Notes: a model not told the origin generated them from the letters alone. A DNA stretch of 64,000 bases from Nitrosomonas ureae (GCF_900206265.1 NZ_LT907782.1:1426001-1490000), one strand, 5' to 3'. Positions 16,736-26,323 are shown, numbered from the stretch's first letter. A program made the numbers and translations.

Positions 16736-17893
16736 TTAATCTATACAAGATGCATACACTGCTGGACATGCAGGATTCAATCCTCCAGCAGGGGTTTTTT
16801 GTGCATTCAGATTTAACACCTCCAATACTTGCTCGTAATGCTCTTCCCGGGTCCAGAAAATATAATTGGCATGCAGGGTATCGCGTGCAAAAGCCAAAAT
16901 CTGTGCAATAGTTGGCACATAACCAGTTCCATCGCCTTTCGTATTTTCATAATTCTTTGGCATAACCGTTGGAACCATAGGTATCATCCCAGAGAAATCT
17001 GCATAGTAATTATAAATTCCTTTATCAAGATCAAATTTCGTTATTTCATAAAGCAGACCTTCCTCCTCAATAAAAGTATCGGGGCTACTCAATGCCGTCC
17101 CGATATCTTTGAGACTGCCCACGAATGATGCGAGGATTGAACGCGGATAGTTTACTTCTTGAATCGTCATTGTATTAGGAAAAAACAAACGCATTTGCTG
17201 ATGAACGATGATCTTATTGTTATAAAATTCAGCAACCTGTGCAATTGATAGTGGTTCCTTAGGATTTCCCATCGCAGTTTCTATCATGCTGATACCCTCA
17301 AAGTTGGGATGTGAGTTGTAACGCTCTCCCATTGCTTTGAATAAAGCAATCAGGCGATCCCGCACTTGGGGCTTCCATAATTTAATATTACGTCCTCTTA
17401 TTTGCGTGCTGCCATAGTCGCTAGTATAAAATTCACCCCCTTCATATTCGGCTGTCTTCAAGTAATTGGGTACAACTTGCCTGCCATTAAATGATTTAGT
17501 TTGTACTTGAATAACAAGACGCTTCCCCCGGGCAGTTAGCTCGGCAAGACGTTTATCAATGGATGAAAAATCATACACACCTTCCGAATCTTCCAGATCC
17601 ATCCAAAAATACCGGATCATCATTCCCTTCAATGCGGGTGTTGCATCAAGTTCGCTATATACTTGTGACAAGTATTCAGTGTTGTTTTTTCTCGAACCCT
17701 TTATTATGTAGTAGTGTCCCGGATGCCACTTGACTGCTGTGGAGTCCGACGCTGCTACAGCTCTCAGTGGAACTAAAATCATACTTATACAAAGTACCAG
17801 TGCAATCAAAAAAACACATGCCTGATTATTCTGCTTGCTAGTGATCGATGTTCTGAGACTGATTTCCACTAAGGTTTGAATATTACTTCTCAT
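16736..17893 (-). CDS. Secreted TIM-barrel, glycoside-hydrolase-like protein
   Basis: A 385-residue protein with a long N-terminal leader: a basic start, a hydrophobic helix at about 27-47 (VFLIALVLCISMILVPL) and a likely cleavage at VAA-SD. The mature part looks like a beta/alpha-barrel of the glycoside hydrolase superfamily: LKGMMIRYFWMDLEDSEGVYDF, SSIDKRLAELTARGKRLVIQ, RLIALFKAMGERYNSHPNFE, then GISMIETAMG, where the Glu is a candidate acid/base residue, and a late IFWTREEHYEQ. The assignment is from fold-like patterns only; substrate and activity are not known. AAGGGA precedes the ATG. It is monocistronic, between gene-poor stretches in the accessory zone. Confidence 0.6.
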   Translation of the reverse strand: MRSNIQTLVEISLRTSITSKQNNQACVFLIALVLCISMILVPLRAVAASDSTAVKWHPGHYYIIKGSRKNNTEYLSQVYSELDATPALKGMMIRYFWMDLEDSEGVYDFSSIDKRLAELTARGKRLVIQVQTKSFNGRQVVPNYLKTAEYEGGEFYTSDYGSTQIRGRNIKLWKPQVRDRLIALFKAMGERYNSHPNFEGISMIETAMGNPKEPLSIAQVAEFYNNKIIVHQQMRLFFPNTMTIQEVNYPRSILASFVGSLKDIGTALSSPDTFIEEEGLLYEITKFDLDKGIYNYYADFSGMIPMVPTVMPKNYENTKGDGTGYVPTIAQILAFARDTLHANYIFWTREEHYEQVLEVLNLNAQKTPAGGLNPACPAVYASCID

Positions 17894-18316
17894 ATACCAT
17901 TCCCTTCTAAAGTTGAAAGATCAGAACTGCTTGAATAAAGCGCGTGATTTCATTTCAGAGACTTGTACAATCTATATCAGAAAGTAAAACAAGAACGCTA
18001 TCCAGCAATTCTGTCATTTTGATTTGCTTTACCTCTGGCTTTGCCAGATATCCGGTAACGCATTGAAAAATTTACAAGAAATTAACCAGACAAAAAACCA
18101 TGTATATCTAATCATTAAACCTGCTTTCTCAGCATAGCAACCACACGAAAGCATACGCCCCGAATAATGAGGGTCTGAAACTACATGGGATATTTAAAAT
18201 TGTTGCGAGCTACTCGCGAAATGGCGATCAAATCGAGATAAACAAGCAGCAATTTAGCAGTTGTAGATAATCACAATCACGGGTCTTTTGAGTGTAAAGT
18301 CCTGATTATATTTAAT
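17894..18316. other. Intergenic region; no gene recognised
   Basis: About 420 bases between the barrel protein and tRNA-Asn. The right part precedes the tRNA 3' end on the opposite strand. Nothing else can be supported. Confidence 0.4.
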
Positions 18317-18392
18317 TGGCTCCCCGACCAGGGCTCGAACCTGGGACCTGCGGATTAACAGTCCGTCGCTCTACCGACTGAGCTATCAGGGA
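18317..18392 (-). tRNA. tRNA-Asn (anticodon GTT)
   Basis: On the minus strand the 76 bases fold as a full cloverleaf: acceptor TCCCTGA / TCGGGGA, D arm AGCTCAGTCGGTAGAGC, anticodon arm CGGACTGTTAATCCG with anticodon GTT, T arm CCAGGTTCGAGCCCTGG, and an encoded 3' CCA. GTT reads Asn codons. tRNA genes are frequent integration sites, but no integrase is seen next to it. Confidence 0.97.
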
Positions 18393-19266
18393 ACTGGTGA
18401 GATGCGCATGTTAACGTTTTGAAGCCTTATGGTCAACCATGATATTCACTCAAATACAAAAAATCGTACTAAAAAATTTTTTGAGCCTTTATGGGCTTTG
18501 AGCAACTACCACAACAATATCGAACCGCATCTAATGTACAACCCTGTATTCAATCTACAGATATTCCCAGCATACCGTTAAACGTTAAAAAATATTCCAT
18601 GTGCCATCACAGTGATATATAACAGCGCAATCACTCGGAATAAGCAGAGCAGCTCATTAATTATTGAAATAAACTAGCGGTTAGTCATTAACAGGTATAG
18701 CAATTATCTTGCAGAGCGCAAATCAAGTAGCCTTGTTATTTATCTTTGCATGCTTCAACCCGTTCCCCCCATCCCCCGCTCGAATGCAGCCATTGGTACT
18801 CTAAAAAAAAATGATGTTACTGAGACTGTTGTTATATAAAACTTATTCAATCTTACGATCTCCCAATATTAATATACACTTAAAATGGATCAAGAAGACA
18901 CAACGATCTTCTTTTAACAACCCAATCCCCTTCCATCGACAGTGTTTATTCCATCAAAACTAAAAAAGTTCAAATCGTAATGAGAATTTCTCACAGCCTT
19001 CGACTATATAATTGAAACAAAGAAATAAGTTAATTTCATAATGCTTCTTGTTCTATACTTCATATAGAAAACCAATATACTTTGTTACAAAATTAAGTGA
19101 CAAAATAAAACGGCAACAATCGAATTATCTAATTAAAAATCTATGCGACCAGACCTTTAGCAAAAAACATCAACTTATCCCAATCATTTCTTTGTCCAGA
19201 GAATAAATATGCCCTCCAAATTAATTTTTAAATTATTGACAGCAGTTCTAATTTAATAAAACAATA
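18393..19266. other. Long A+T-rich intergenic region
   Basis: About 870 bases between the tRNA and the porin-like gene. No gene, repeat array or strong terminator was seen. It holds the tRNA promoter at its left and the porin promoter at its right. Confidence 0.45.
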
Positions 19267-20004
19267 GTGCGCTTAACACACTTAGAAAATATTGTTCTTG
19301 GGCTCGTATTATGGCTTACTAATCCGTTGAGCTGCTATGCTCAACTTAGTGGAAGCATTACTGGAACAACAGATTATTTTTGGCGTGGCTACTCGAAGAG
19401 TGACGGAAAACCAGCCGCACAAGCCAATATTGATCACGAATTCAAATCCGGTATCTACCTGGGCTCAAATATTACAACTGTTAATCTTTCCGACTTTGGA
19501 TTTGAAAATCGTTCTAATTTGGAATTCCGTCCTTACTTAGGTTGGACCTATAAGGTATCTGACAACTGGCGATTAAATGCTGAATGGACACGCTATATTT
19601 TTAATGGAAAAATATTCGATCAAAAGGCCGATTATAACGAATTTTATATCTCAGGACATTTTCGTGACTTACTGACATCCAATTTATTTTTTTCTGAAAA
19701 TAGCTATCAGCAAAATCACCCGGCATTCGGATATGAGATTATCGGACGTTACTCAATTACTAATTCAATCCAGATATCCAGTACCTTAGGCTATAATAAT
19801 CAGAAAAAAATACTGCAATATAATTATCTTTACTGGACTACCGGATTAACTTGGTATTTTGCCCGCAATATCGGTGTAGACGCTCGTTATTATGGAGCCA
19901 CACATACTGCAACAAAGTATTATGCGCCCTCATCGCCACATTGGGAGTTTCATCCACATGCCGTCGATGATCGTATATTATTCTCCTTTACCGTAGGATA
20001 TTAA
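19267..20004 (+). CDS. TorF-family putative outer-membrane porin
   Basis: A 245-residue protein with a Sec signal (about 1-26, ending CYA-QL) and alternating beta-strand composition typical of a small outer-membrane barrel. The N-terminus LSGSITGTTDYFWRGYSKSD is the hallmark of the TorF / TIGR02001-type family, followed by QANIDHEF-SGIYLGS. It ends in an aromatic-terminated strand ILFSFTVGY, the usual BAM recognition signal. The start is GTG. It would form a small channel; the substrate is unknown. It sits 128 bases ahead of the ECF sigma gene in the same direction, and might be in its regulon. Confidence 0.8.
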   Translation: MRLTHLENIVLGLVLWLTNPLSCYAQLSGSITGTTDYFWRGYSKSDGKPAAQANIDHEFKSGIYLGSNITTVNLSDFGFENRSNLEFRPYLGWTYKVSDNWRLNAEWTRYIFNGKIFDQKADYNEFYISGHFRDLLTSNLFFSENSYQQNHPAFGYEIIGRYSITNSIQISSTLGYNNQKKILQYNYLYWTTGLTWYFARNIGVDARYYGATHTATKYYAPSSPHWEFHPHAVDDRILFSFTVGY

Positions 20005-20132
20005 TTTTTCAAAATTACCTACCAAAATGAACCTTTTATTCAATATAAGTAATAAACGGGTAAATTTTAGTTGGCGCTGATATCAGTACAATAAATTTAA
20101 TAAATAAACATGCGGAAATACCCGACTTAAAA

Positions 20133-20714
20133 ATGATGCAAAAACCCTTTAGCTCGCTAGAACAACAGGCTAAGGAACGGCATTTGATCGCAGAAGCCGC
20201 GGCTGGCAATGGAAAAGCTTTCGAACAACTTTATCAGCTCTATTTTAATCGGCTATATCAATTTATTTTTCGTGTTAACAGGCACCATGATTGTATTGAA
20301 GAAATTATCAATGATGTAATGTATGTGGTTTGGGAAAAGGCCGCCACTTATGATCAAACGTGTCGCCCGTCCACATGGATTTTAGGTATCGCATATTTAA
20401 AATCATTAAAAAACGCCAAGCAGAATACAAAAAGAGAGGATGAGTCAGTTGAGTTTAATGATGAGCTGGATTATTTCCCTGACCGAAGAGCCCACTGGGT
20501 CTCGCAATTAGAAGACAGCAATTGGCTTGAAGCCGCGCTTGAAAAGCTATCGGCAGAACAACGTGCTGTTGTGGAAATGACATATTTTCAAGGATTGCAC
20601 TACAGTGAAATTTCAGAAATTATGCAATGTCCGGAAAATACAGTAAAAACCAGAATGTTTCATGCACGCAAAATTTTAGCTAAATTTTTTCTAGAGCTTA
20701 ATAGCAGGAGTTAA
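20133..20714 (+). CDS. ECF RNA polymerase sigma factor
   Basis: A 193-residue sigma-70 family member with only regions 2 and 4. Region 2 is seen at about 30-95 (FEQLYQLYFNRLYQFIFR, EEIINDVMYVVWEKA, then RPSTWILGIAYLKSLK); region 4 at about 130-185 (LEKLSAEQRAVVEMTYFQG, HYSEISEIMQCPENTVKTRM). It directs polymerase to a specific regulon and is expected to be held by the anti-sigma encoded three bases downstream. The next gene encodes a subtilase, making a three-gene unit. ECF genes of this kind usually autoregulate; no pair of matching promoter boxes could be confirmed by eye. Confidence 0.93.
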   Translation: MMQKPFSSLEQQAKERHLIAEAAAGNGKAFEQLYQLYFNRLYQFIFRVNRHHDCIEEIINDVMYVVWEKAATYDQTCRPSTWILGIAYLKSLKNAKQNTKREDESVEFNDELDYFPDRRAHWVSQLEDSNWLEAALEKLSAEQRAVVEMTYFQGLHYSEISEIMQCPENTVKTRMFHARKILAKFFLELNSRS

Positions 20715-20717
20715 CGG

Positions 20718-21428
20718 ATGGTATCCACGCAGATCAAAATGACCAGTCAAAGTGAACATCAAAAGGCCTGGAATCTTTTGCCTTGGTATATCAACCGATC
20801 GTTAGATCCTGTTGAACATGCGATTGTAAAAAATCATGTTAAGACCTGCATTACATGTAGAATTGAATTAAATCAACAAGAGCGACTGTTCAGGGATATA
20901 CAGCAAACTGATCTGCTACAACAAGTAGCACAAGCTTCTTTTGCCCAATTGAAAAAACGGATTGAAACACAACCAGAAGCTTATATTCCGAGCAAACACA
21001 CTGTTTTAAATAAAAATTTAATATTTTTTCCATTCCAAATTCGGTTTCTTAGTTTTGTAAAATACGCTGCCTTAGCAGCTAGCTTGCTATTCCTGGCAGC
21101 ACCGTTCATGCTTAGTTCTTTGACTGTACAGCCTGAAATAGAAGGTGCATACAGAACACTAGCCAGCTCAACTGAAAGCGTAAACAATACAAATAGCGTC
21201 GTTAGGATTGTTTTCGCAGATCACCCTGATTCAGAGCAAATTGACGCCGTAGTGCACAGCGTTTCAGGGCATATCATTAAAGGGCCTTCTCCAAATGGCG
21301 TTTACGAAGTTCGAATTGGCGATCATCAAACAGACTCTCAACAAATAAATGAAGCAATTTTTCGTTTGCGAGAGCATTCATCTGTTATATTTGCTGAGCT
21401 GGCTCAAGGATTATCGGTGTCTGAATAA
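20718..21428 (+). CDS. Zinc-type anti-sigma factor with periplasmic prodomain-like domain
   Basis: A 236-residue membrane anti-sigma. The cytoplasmic N-terminus has the zinc anti-sigma motif H40-x3-C44-x2-C47 (NHVKTCITC), preceded by AWNLLPWYINRSL. A single helix lies at about 112-132. The periplasmic part (about 160-232) reads VRIVFADHPDSEQID, then PNGVYEVRIGD and INEAIFRLREHSSVIFAELA, a beta-alpha-beta pattern like the propeptide domains of subtilases. A very similar pattern occurs in the N-terminus of the protease encoded next, so the two may interact or share ancestry. It starts 3 bases after the sigma gene. Release could come from periplasmic cleavage, but this is inference. Confidence 0.85.
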   Translation: MVSTQIKMTSQSEHQKAWNLLPWYINRSLDPVEHAIVKNHVKTCITCRIELNQQERLFRDIQQTDLLQQVAQASFAQLKKRIETQPEAYIPSKHTVLNKNLIFFPFQIRFLSFVKYAALAASLLFLAAPFMLSSLTVQPEIEGAYRTLASSTESVNNTNSVVRIVFADHPDSEQIDAVVHSVSGHIIKGPSPNGVYEVRIGDHQTDSQQINEAIFRLREHSSVIFAELAQGLSVSE

Positions 21429-21437
21429 GTTCATACT

Positions 21438-22766
21438 TTGATGTTAAATAGCCATATTAAAATCTTTCTGGGTATTGCCTTATTGTTAATGGCAATGGTT
21501 GTTGCTTTTTCGGTAAAAGCCGGGCGGGATTTATTTATCGATCCTGAAGTTTATGATAGCAAACAAACAAATCGCATCATATTAGTAACTTACACTGATA
21601 TGCACATCAACAGTATCCCCATTGGGATGTCCAATCTAACCTATCGTCAAAGAGGCAGTTATAGCAGTTCAACCTGGAGCAAAAGAATAGCATCCAATAT
21701 TGGAGATGACTACAAGTTAAAAATTCTTTCCCAATGGTCAATCAGTGAGATTGGTGAGCATTGTGTAGTATATGCAATTGATGAGGATCGTTCTATTGAT
21801 GAGGTCATTAATGCGTTAACCAAAGATCATCGCATCAGTAGCGTTCAAACAATGAGCACATTTCAGGTTATGGCAAATGGTGAATACACTGATCCTTATT
21901 ACCGCCTGCAAGTCAACATTCAATCAATGAATATCAATGAAATACATAAGCGGACTACCGGCAAAAATGTAACTATCGCAATCATTGATACCGGTGTGGA
22001 TACGAGACATCCTGACTTGGAAGGTCAGATTCAGCACAGTAAGAATTTTGTTGCACAAAAACAACTGGAACAACAACCATCTAGCGAACTTCATGGTACA
22101 GCAGTTGCTGGGGTTATTGCAGCCAAAGCGAATAATGGGGAAGGCATAGTCGGTATTGCTCCGGATAGCAATGTAATCGCACTAAAAGCTTGTTGGGAAG
22201 TTAAAGCGGGTAGCCTTGAAGCCATCTGCAATAGCTTTACATTAGCATTAGCAATCAACACAGCTATCGAGATGGAAGCAGATATTCTTAATTTAAGTTT
22301 AACTGGGCCGTATGATCCTCTCTTGGCTAGATTGATCGAAAAAGCCATTCAGCGCGGCATCATTATCATTGCCTCAAAAGCTGATAAAGACGACGAAGAA
22401 TCCGGATTCCCAGCTCAGCAACCTGGCGTCATCGGTGTCAGCAGCATTAATGCCAACAATATCATGCAATCGTTATACGAAGATCATCTTCTTACCGTAT
22501 ATGCACCGGGTGAAGAGATATTGACAACCTTACCCAAAGGTACCTATGACTTTGTTTCTGGAAATTCTTTAGCAACAGCACATGTTTCAGGTCTTACTGC
22601 TTTATTACTACAATTGAAGCGAGATTTAACGAATCATCAACTTTTCAATTTGTTAGTAAAAGCAAACGAGCCGAGCTTTCATAAAATATTCAGAAACCGC
22701 CAATTAAATAATGCAGTTAAACTCACATTGAAATCTGAAAAGCAAAGCAGAAACAGAGTTAATTAG
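21438..22766 (+). CDS. Secreted S8 subtilase-family protease
   Basis: A 442-residue protein with a signal peptide or anchor (about 8-28), an N-terminal prodomain-like part (about 45-150, with HCVVYAIDEDRSIDEVINAL) and a subtilase domain (about 170-410). The triad is intact: Asp184 in AIIDTGVD, His219 in LHGTAVAG and Ser377 in SGNSLATAHVSG. The normal oxyanion-hole Asn (usually in AAGN) is replaced: the equivalent strand reads IIIIASKADKDD, with Ala315 or Asp316 at that place. This may lower or change activity. The gene lies 9 bases after the anti-sigma gene, so it is probably co-transcribed with it and may process the anti-sigma or other envelope targets. Confidence 0.85.
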   Translation: MMLNSHIKIFLGIALLLMAMVVAFSVKAGRDLFIDPEVYDSKQTNRIILVTYTDMHINSIPIGMSNLTYRQRGSYSSSTWSKRIASNIGDDYKLKILSQWSISEIGEHCVVYAIDEDRSIDEVINALTKDHRISSVQTMSTFQVMANGEYTDPYYRLQVNIQSMNINEIHKRTTGKNVTIAIIDTGVDTRHPDLEGQIQHSKNFVAQKQLEQQPSSELHGTAVAGVIAAKANNGEGIVGIAPDSNVIALKACWEVKAGSLEAICNSFTLALAINTAIEMEADILNLSLTGPYDPLLARLIEKAIQRGIIIIASKADKDDEESGFPAQQPGVIGVSSINANNIMQSLYEDHLLTVYAPGEEILTTLPKGTYDFVSGNSLATAHVSGLTALLLQLKRDLTNHQLFNLLVKANEPSFHKIFRNRQLNNAVKLTLKSEKQSRNRVN

Positions 22767-22864
22767 TCATCGCTGAAAAAGATGTCTTACAATTATCATT
22801 GAGATTGAGAAATTGAATTTGATATTTCTTTTTCTTTGGAAAATTGCTTTCATTGGCTAGATTT

Positions 22865-23990
22865 TCATCGAAAAATTAGGAAATTTTGCATCCTTCCCCC
22901 ATAGAAGGAACAACCAAAAATGGCTAGCAGCCATTTTTCCAGATTCCAGGCGCAAGCGGCCGTCAATAAATTGATACAATCGCCAATAACTCCTTTCAAG
23001 AAGTTTCTCGCCAATCTGTAATCCGATTTCAGGTGACCGATAATCGGTTCAATCGCTGCACGTCTTCTGCATTGTTTGCACTTTTTATCTTTCTGGTAGC
23101 GTGAATCTCGTTTAAGCGCTTTCCCTGATAAAATGATTCGGGTGCCATTGACTTCACTTCACGTTTGCCACGGTAACCACGATCACACACCGCTTGCTTG
23201 ACGGCTTTGCCGCGCGATGCTTCAACTGACGCAATATTTCCGGTAACGTATGAATATCATGCTGGTTTTGTTCGTGACTGATCACGCCCAATGATTAAAT
23301 TACCTTATGCGATACTAGCAATCGATGCTTTGCTGCCATACTCGTATTGCTTGTGGTCTTCTCCCTTAGCCCTACAATACACTTGCGGCTCATGCAACGA
23401 GTAGATCTTGTTTGTGTATCCTTCGGTTGCAGGGCTAGAACCCGCTCATACAGTAGAAAATCCTCTTGGTAGCGCTCAAAAAAACAGTGTTGCAGCAATC
23501 CCCGGCGTAATTCCCGTATCAAAATACCGGATAGACAAGCGCAATGATTTCACTTCTTTGACGAATGTACGCCGCTGACAGATCTCCATAGATTTTACCG
23601 ATCCTGTTCAGGCGATTAATGATTTTGATCGCTAGTTTGCTGTCAGTAGGATAGGTAATGTTCTTCTCTTATATCGTCGTCTTAATAAGAACCACATCTT
23701 CCAACGCTGCACGCCCATGCAATCCACCACTCATACAGAAAATTCCCTCAACTCCTGCAACGCCAATCATTTACAATGATGCACCAGTTTCGTACTGCGG
23801 CAAGGCAATTTCGTTGGAATTCCATCATGCCGGAAAACGCCTGGTAATAAGGATTGCGTTTCCTCTGCAACACTACCGCTTCATCGCTCAAATCCTCTAA
23901 TTGCTTGAAATCCATAACCCAACCATCAAGCTTATTGGTTTACCGGGCGCACCGATGCCGCCAGGGTATTTCCAGTGCGAGCTAGCGGGG
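22865..23990 (-). pseudogene. Degenerate DDE transposase (IS5/IS1182-like)
   Basis: Read on the minus strand in several frames, this is a decayed transposase. From its N-terminal side: GKPISLMVG, KQLEDLSDEAVVLQRKRNPY then YQAFSGMMEFQ; a middle part with KLAIKIINRLNRIGKIYGDL; an IYSLHEPQVYCRAKG-like segment followed by DHKQYEYGSKASIA; and the C-terminal CRRRAAIEPIIGHLKSDYRL plus LTAACAWNLEKWLL. The order matches IS5/IS1182-type transposases of about 450 residues. Multiple frameshifts and stops break it. Inverted repeats were not located with confidence. Confidence 0.75.
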
Positions 23991-24125
23991 GCAAGCTGTA
24001 ATAATAGGTCTGTTACAAACTGGATGATGAGAAGTTTTGTTGAGTGTAAGCTCGTTCATCACCATTGCGCCAGTGAGAATCATTAGGGTTATTTACAGAA
24101 TAAATTTGCTTCGCGCGCCCTGCAC

Positions 24126-24949
24126 CTATCCCCGCGGCAAAACCACGAGGAATCGTAAGTTGAAGAAGAAGTTTGTTAATTTTTCATACGGAATCATGTT
24201 ACTAATTCCGGTATGGGGTTCCACCGGATTATAGAAGTTAACGAATCTAGCCAGGCTGAGTTGACCATCATTCCGTGAGATAAAGATTGTTTGCTCATAC
24301 GCATCTGCAAAATGGTTTTGATGACGTGTTCAGCTTTTCCACTGGCTTGAGGATGCCGAACTCGCGTAAATTTCTGAGCAACTCTATTGGTTTTACAACA
24401 GGCAACAAAAGCATGATCCAGTGTTTCCTTATATTCCGTGCCATTATCAGAATAGGCACATTCAATCGTGTAAGGGCATTCCTCGATAACCTGCTTAAGA
24501 AAAATACCCGCAGAGTTTGGTGTCTTATCAGGAAGAATGACAGCATACAATTCCCGCGAAAAATCATCGATACCTACAAACAAGTAATTCTCGGCAAAGT
24601 TTTGGCCTCACCCTTGAGCAAAAGTAGGCATTCTGTATCAAAATGAACCATCTCACCGGAATAGCTTTTATTATAGCGACGTGCTGCCAATTTTTTCTTG
24701 ATCTCGAGAGAGAATTCAACCTTGCCAGGCGTTCATACCATACTTTGCCTGCAAGAAGCGCTTGTTGGTCGATTTCCGAGGAGAAAATTCCTGCCTCCTC
24801 GCCCGCTGCTCTATTACCTTGTAAATCTTAGGACGGGATACTCGAAACTTCTATGCAAGTGCTACAACCCTCCACTCACGGGCGCCGTACAAGTCGCCAG
24901 ATCTCCACTCGATCAAGGGGGATAGCCATGTTCTTTCGTGTATATTCAT
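24126..24949 (-). pseudogene. IS481-family transposase, broken
   Basis: The minus strand reads MNIHERTWLSPL, then after an in-frame stop KFRVSRPKIYKVIE, RQEFSPRKSTNKRFLQAKYG, and, following further breaks, an intact rve core (24194-24583): FVGIDDFSRELYAVILPDKT, CAYSDNGTEYKETLDHAF, and VRHPQASGKAEHVIKTILQM, containing the catalytic Asp, Asp and Glu region of IS481 integrase-like transposases. The C-terminus FVNFYNPVEPHTGI is in another frame and ends near 24126. At least four disabling changes are visible. It lies next to the other IS remnant. Confidence 0.82.
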
Positions 24950-24954
24950 GTTCA

Positions 24955-24978
24955 CATCCTCTCAAAAAGATGTAAACA
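24955..24978. repeat. Likely IS481 terminal repeat
   Basis: In reverse complement the sequence begins TGTTTACATCTTTTTGAGAG, a TG-starting end placed 6-29 bases ahead of the IS481-type transposase start, where the terminal repeat is expected. The opposite end was not found. Confidence 0.5.
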
Positions 24979-25060
24979 ACGCTAATAAAAATTACACATT
25001 GCTTGCAATGGAAAACAATCCGAACAATTCCATCAATCAGCTTGCATGCAGCATATCTTA

Positions 25061-26323
25061 TCAGTGCTCCCGGATCTTAATATTTACAGGCGCACGGTTG
25101 CTCTGAACCGATGCGCGAGTCCGATTTAAACCCAATATTGTAATACGCTGCGCGGCATTGAAACTGGGTGCACCATCTTTGTCACGCAAAATAGACGATA
25201 CTTTGTATTCTAGGCTGCTCGAATTTGAGTCAAAATGAATATCGTGTAACCAAATCCCGGCTCGTTGCACTCGCTGCTGCTCACACTCATAAGAAAGATC
25301 CCAACCGGTCAGCAGTGGTACAGCATAATCAAAGGGTAGATCTCTGATGCGGAACGTCTGGGTACGTACAATACCATCGACATTTTTGCGGCAAATACCG
25401 GCTTTTCCAGTGCGTGAATTCAATGCCAGAAAATCTGCGCGCAATTTAACGCCATTGCCACGAATCATTGCCGCACGTGCCTTGATCCGGTATGTGCGCG
25501 TGCTGCTATCCTTAAACAATGTCTGTACCGTCCAATGCGAGCTGCCATCCAAACTGGGAAACGCGCCGGATTGAGAGAGACTATACGCGACTTGCAGCAA
25601 ATGATAATCCACGCGATCTCCCCACTTGCAAGGCAGAAATCTCCACTCGCATTCAAATGTATCATCAAACTGAAAATCAAATCCACGGGGGATAATTGCA
25701 ATAGCGGCGTTACCTTTTAACGTACCTTTGCTTCCAGTATTTTCCAGCGTAGCAACTGCGCCTTGATTTTTGTCTTGTAATGTTGAAACTTCAACTCCGT
25801 TATAATCGTCTTCGATCGTGGCATCAAAGAAAACTGAGCGATAGCCAAAACCGCTATAAAATACACAAAATTCATAAGCATCTTTGCGATTCTGATCATT
25901 TAGCTTACCTTGTGCTTCAAATACTAGAAAAGTTGAACCTTCACTCTTAATCACCTTGCTATGCGTGATATCCGCAAGCATCGAATTAACTTCGCGGTCG
26001 CCATGCAAAAATCGCAGATCCCAGCCATTCAAGACCACTGTACCACTATCCACGTAACTGGGTAGTTCAATCCATTGAAGCACAGTGGCCGTCTCTTCAC
26101 CACTGTCATGCTGAACACATTTATTTCCTTCAATCAGAATGAATTTTCCTTCATCTTCAAAAACCGTTCTTCCTTCTGACTTGAAGGTCAGTTGTTCAAA
26201 GGATGTCGGAGCTTTTATTTTATCCGCTGGATTGCTCGCTTTCTGTTCCTTGTATTTGCTGGCGCAAGCGGGTAGCAGGAGTAAAGTGAATAACACAAGC
26301 AACATATACCCGTAGCGAATCAT
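25061..26323 (-). CDS. Lipoprotein of unknown function, 420 residues
   Basis: A clear lipoprotein signal is present: MIRYGYMLLVLFTLLLLPAC with the lipobox LPAC (Cys at about residue 19). The mature part is hydrophilic, with several Cys (near KCVQHD, FCVFYSG, FECEWRFLPCKWG, ICRKN, YECEQ) that could form disulfides, and no recognised domain. Patterns such as VVLNGWDLRFLHGDREV and LLTGWDLSYECEQQRV suggest an internal duplication, each half with a 'GWDL' strand. It lies just beyond the IS zone, upstream gap 110 bases to rsmA on the same strand, but a separate unit. Function unknown; probably attached to the outer membrane. Confidence 0.72.
   Translation of the reverse strand: MIRYGYMLLVLFTLLLLPACASKYKEQKASNPADKIKAPTSFEQLTFKSEGRTVFEDEGKFILIEGNKCVQHDSGEETATVLQWIELPSYVDSGTVVLNGWDLRFLHGDREVNSMLADITHSKVIKSEGSTFLVFEAQGKLNDQNRKDAYEFCVFYSGFGYRSVFFDATIEDDYNGVEVSTLQDKNQGAVATLENTGSKGTLKGNAAIAIIPRGFDFQFDDTFECEWRFLPCKWGDRVDYHLLQVAYSLSQSGAFPSLDGSSHWTVQTLFKDSSTRTYRIKARAAMIRGNGVKLRADFLALNSRTGKAGICRKNVDGIVRTQTFRIRDLPFDYAVPLLTGWDLSYECEQQRVQRAGIWLHDIHFDSNSSSLEYKVSSILRDKDGAPSFNAAQRITILGLNRTRASVQSNRAPVNIKIREH

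Noticed and set aside
18393-19266. Possible genomic-island integration at tRNA-Asn
   Set aside because: No integrase and no direct repeat of the tRNA 3' end was found in the window.
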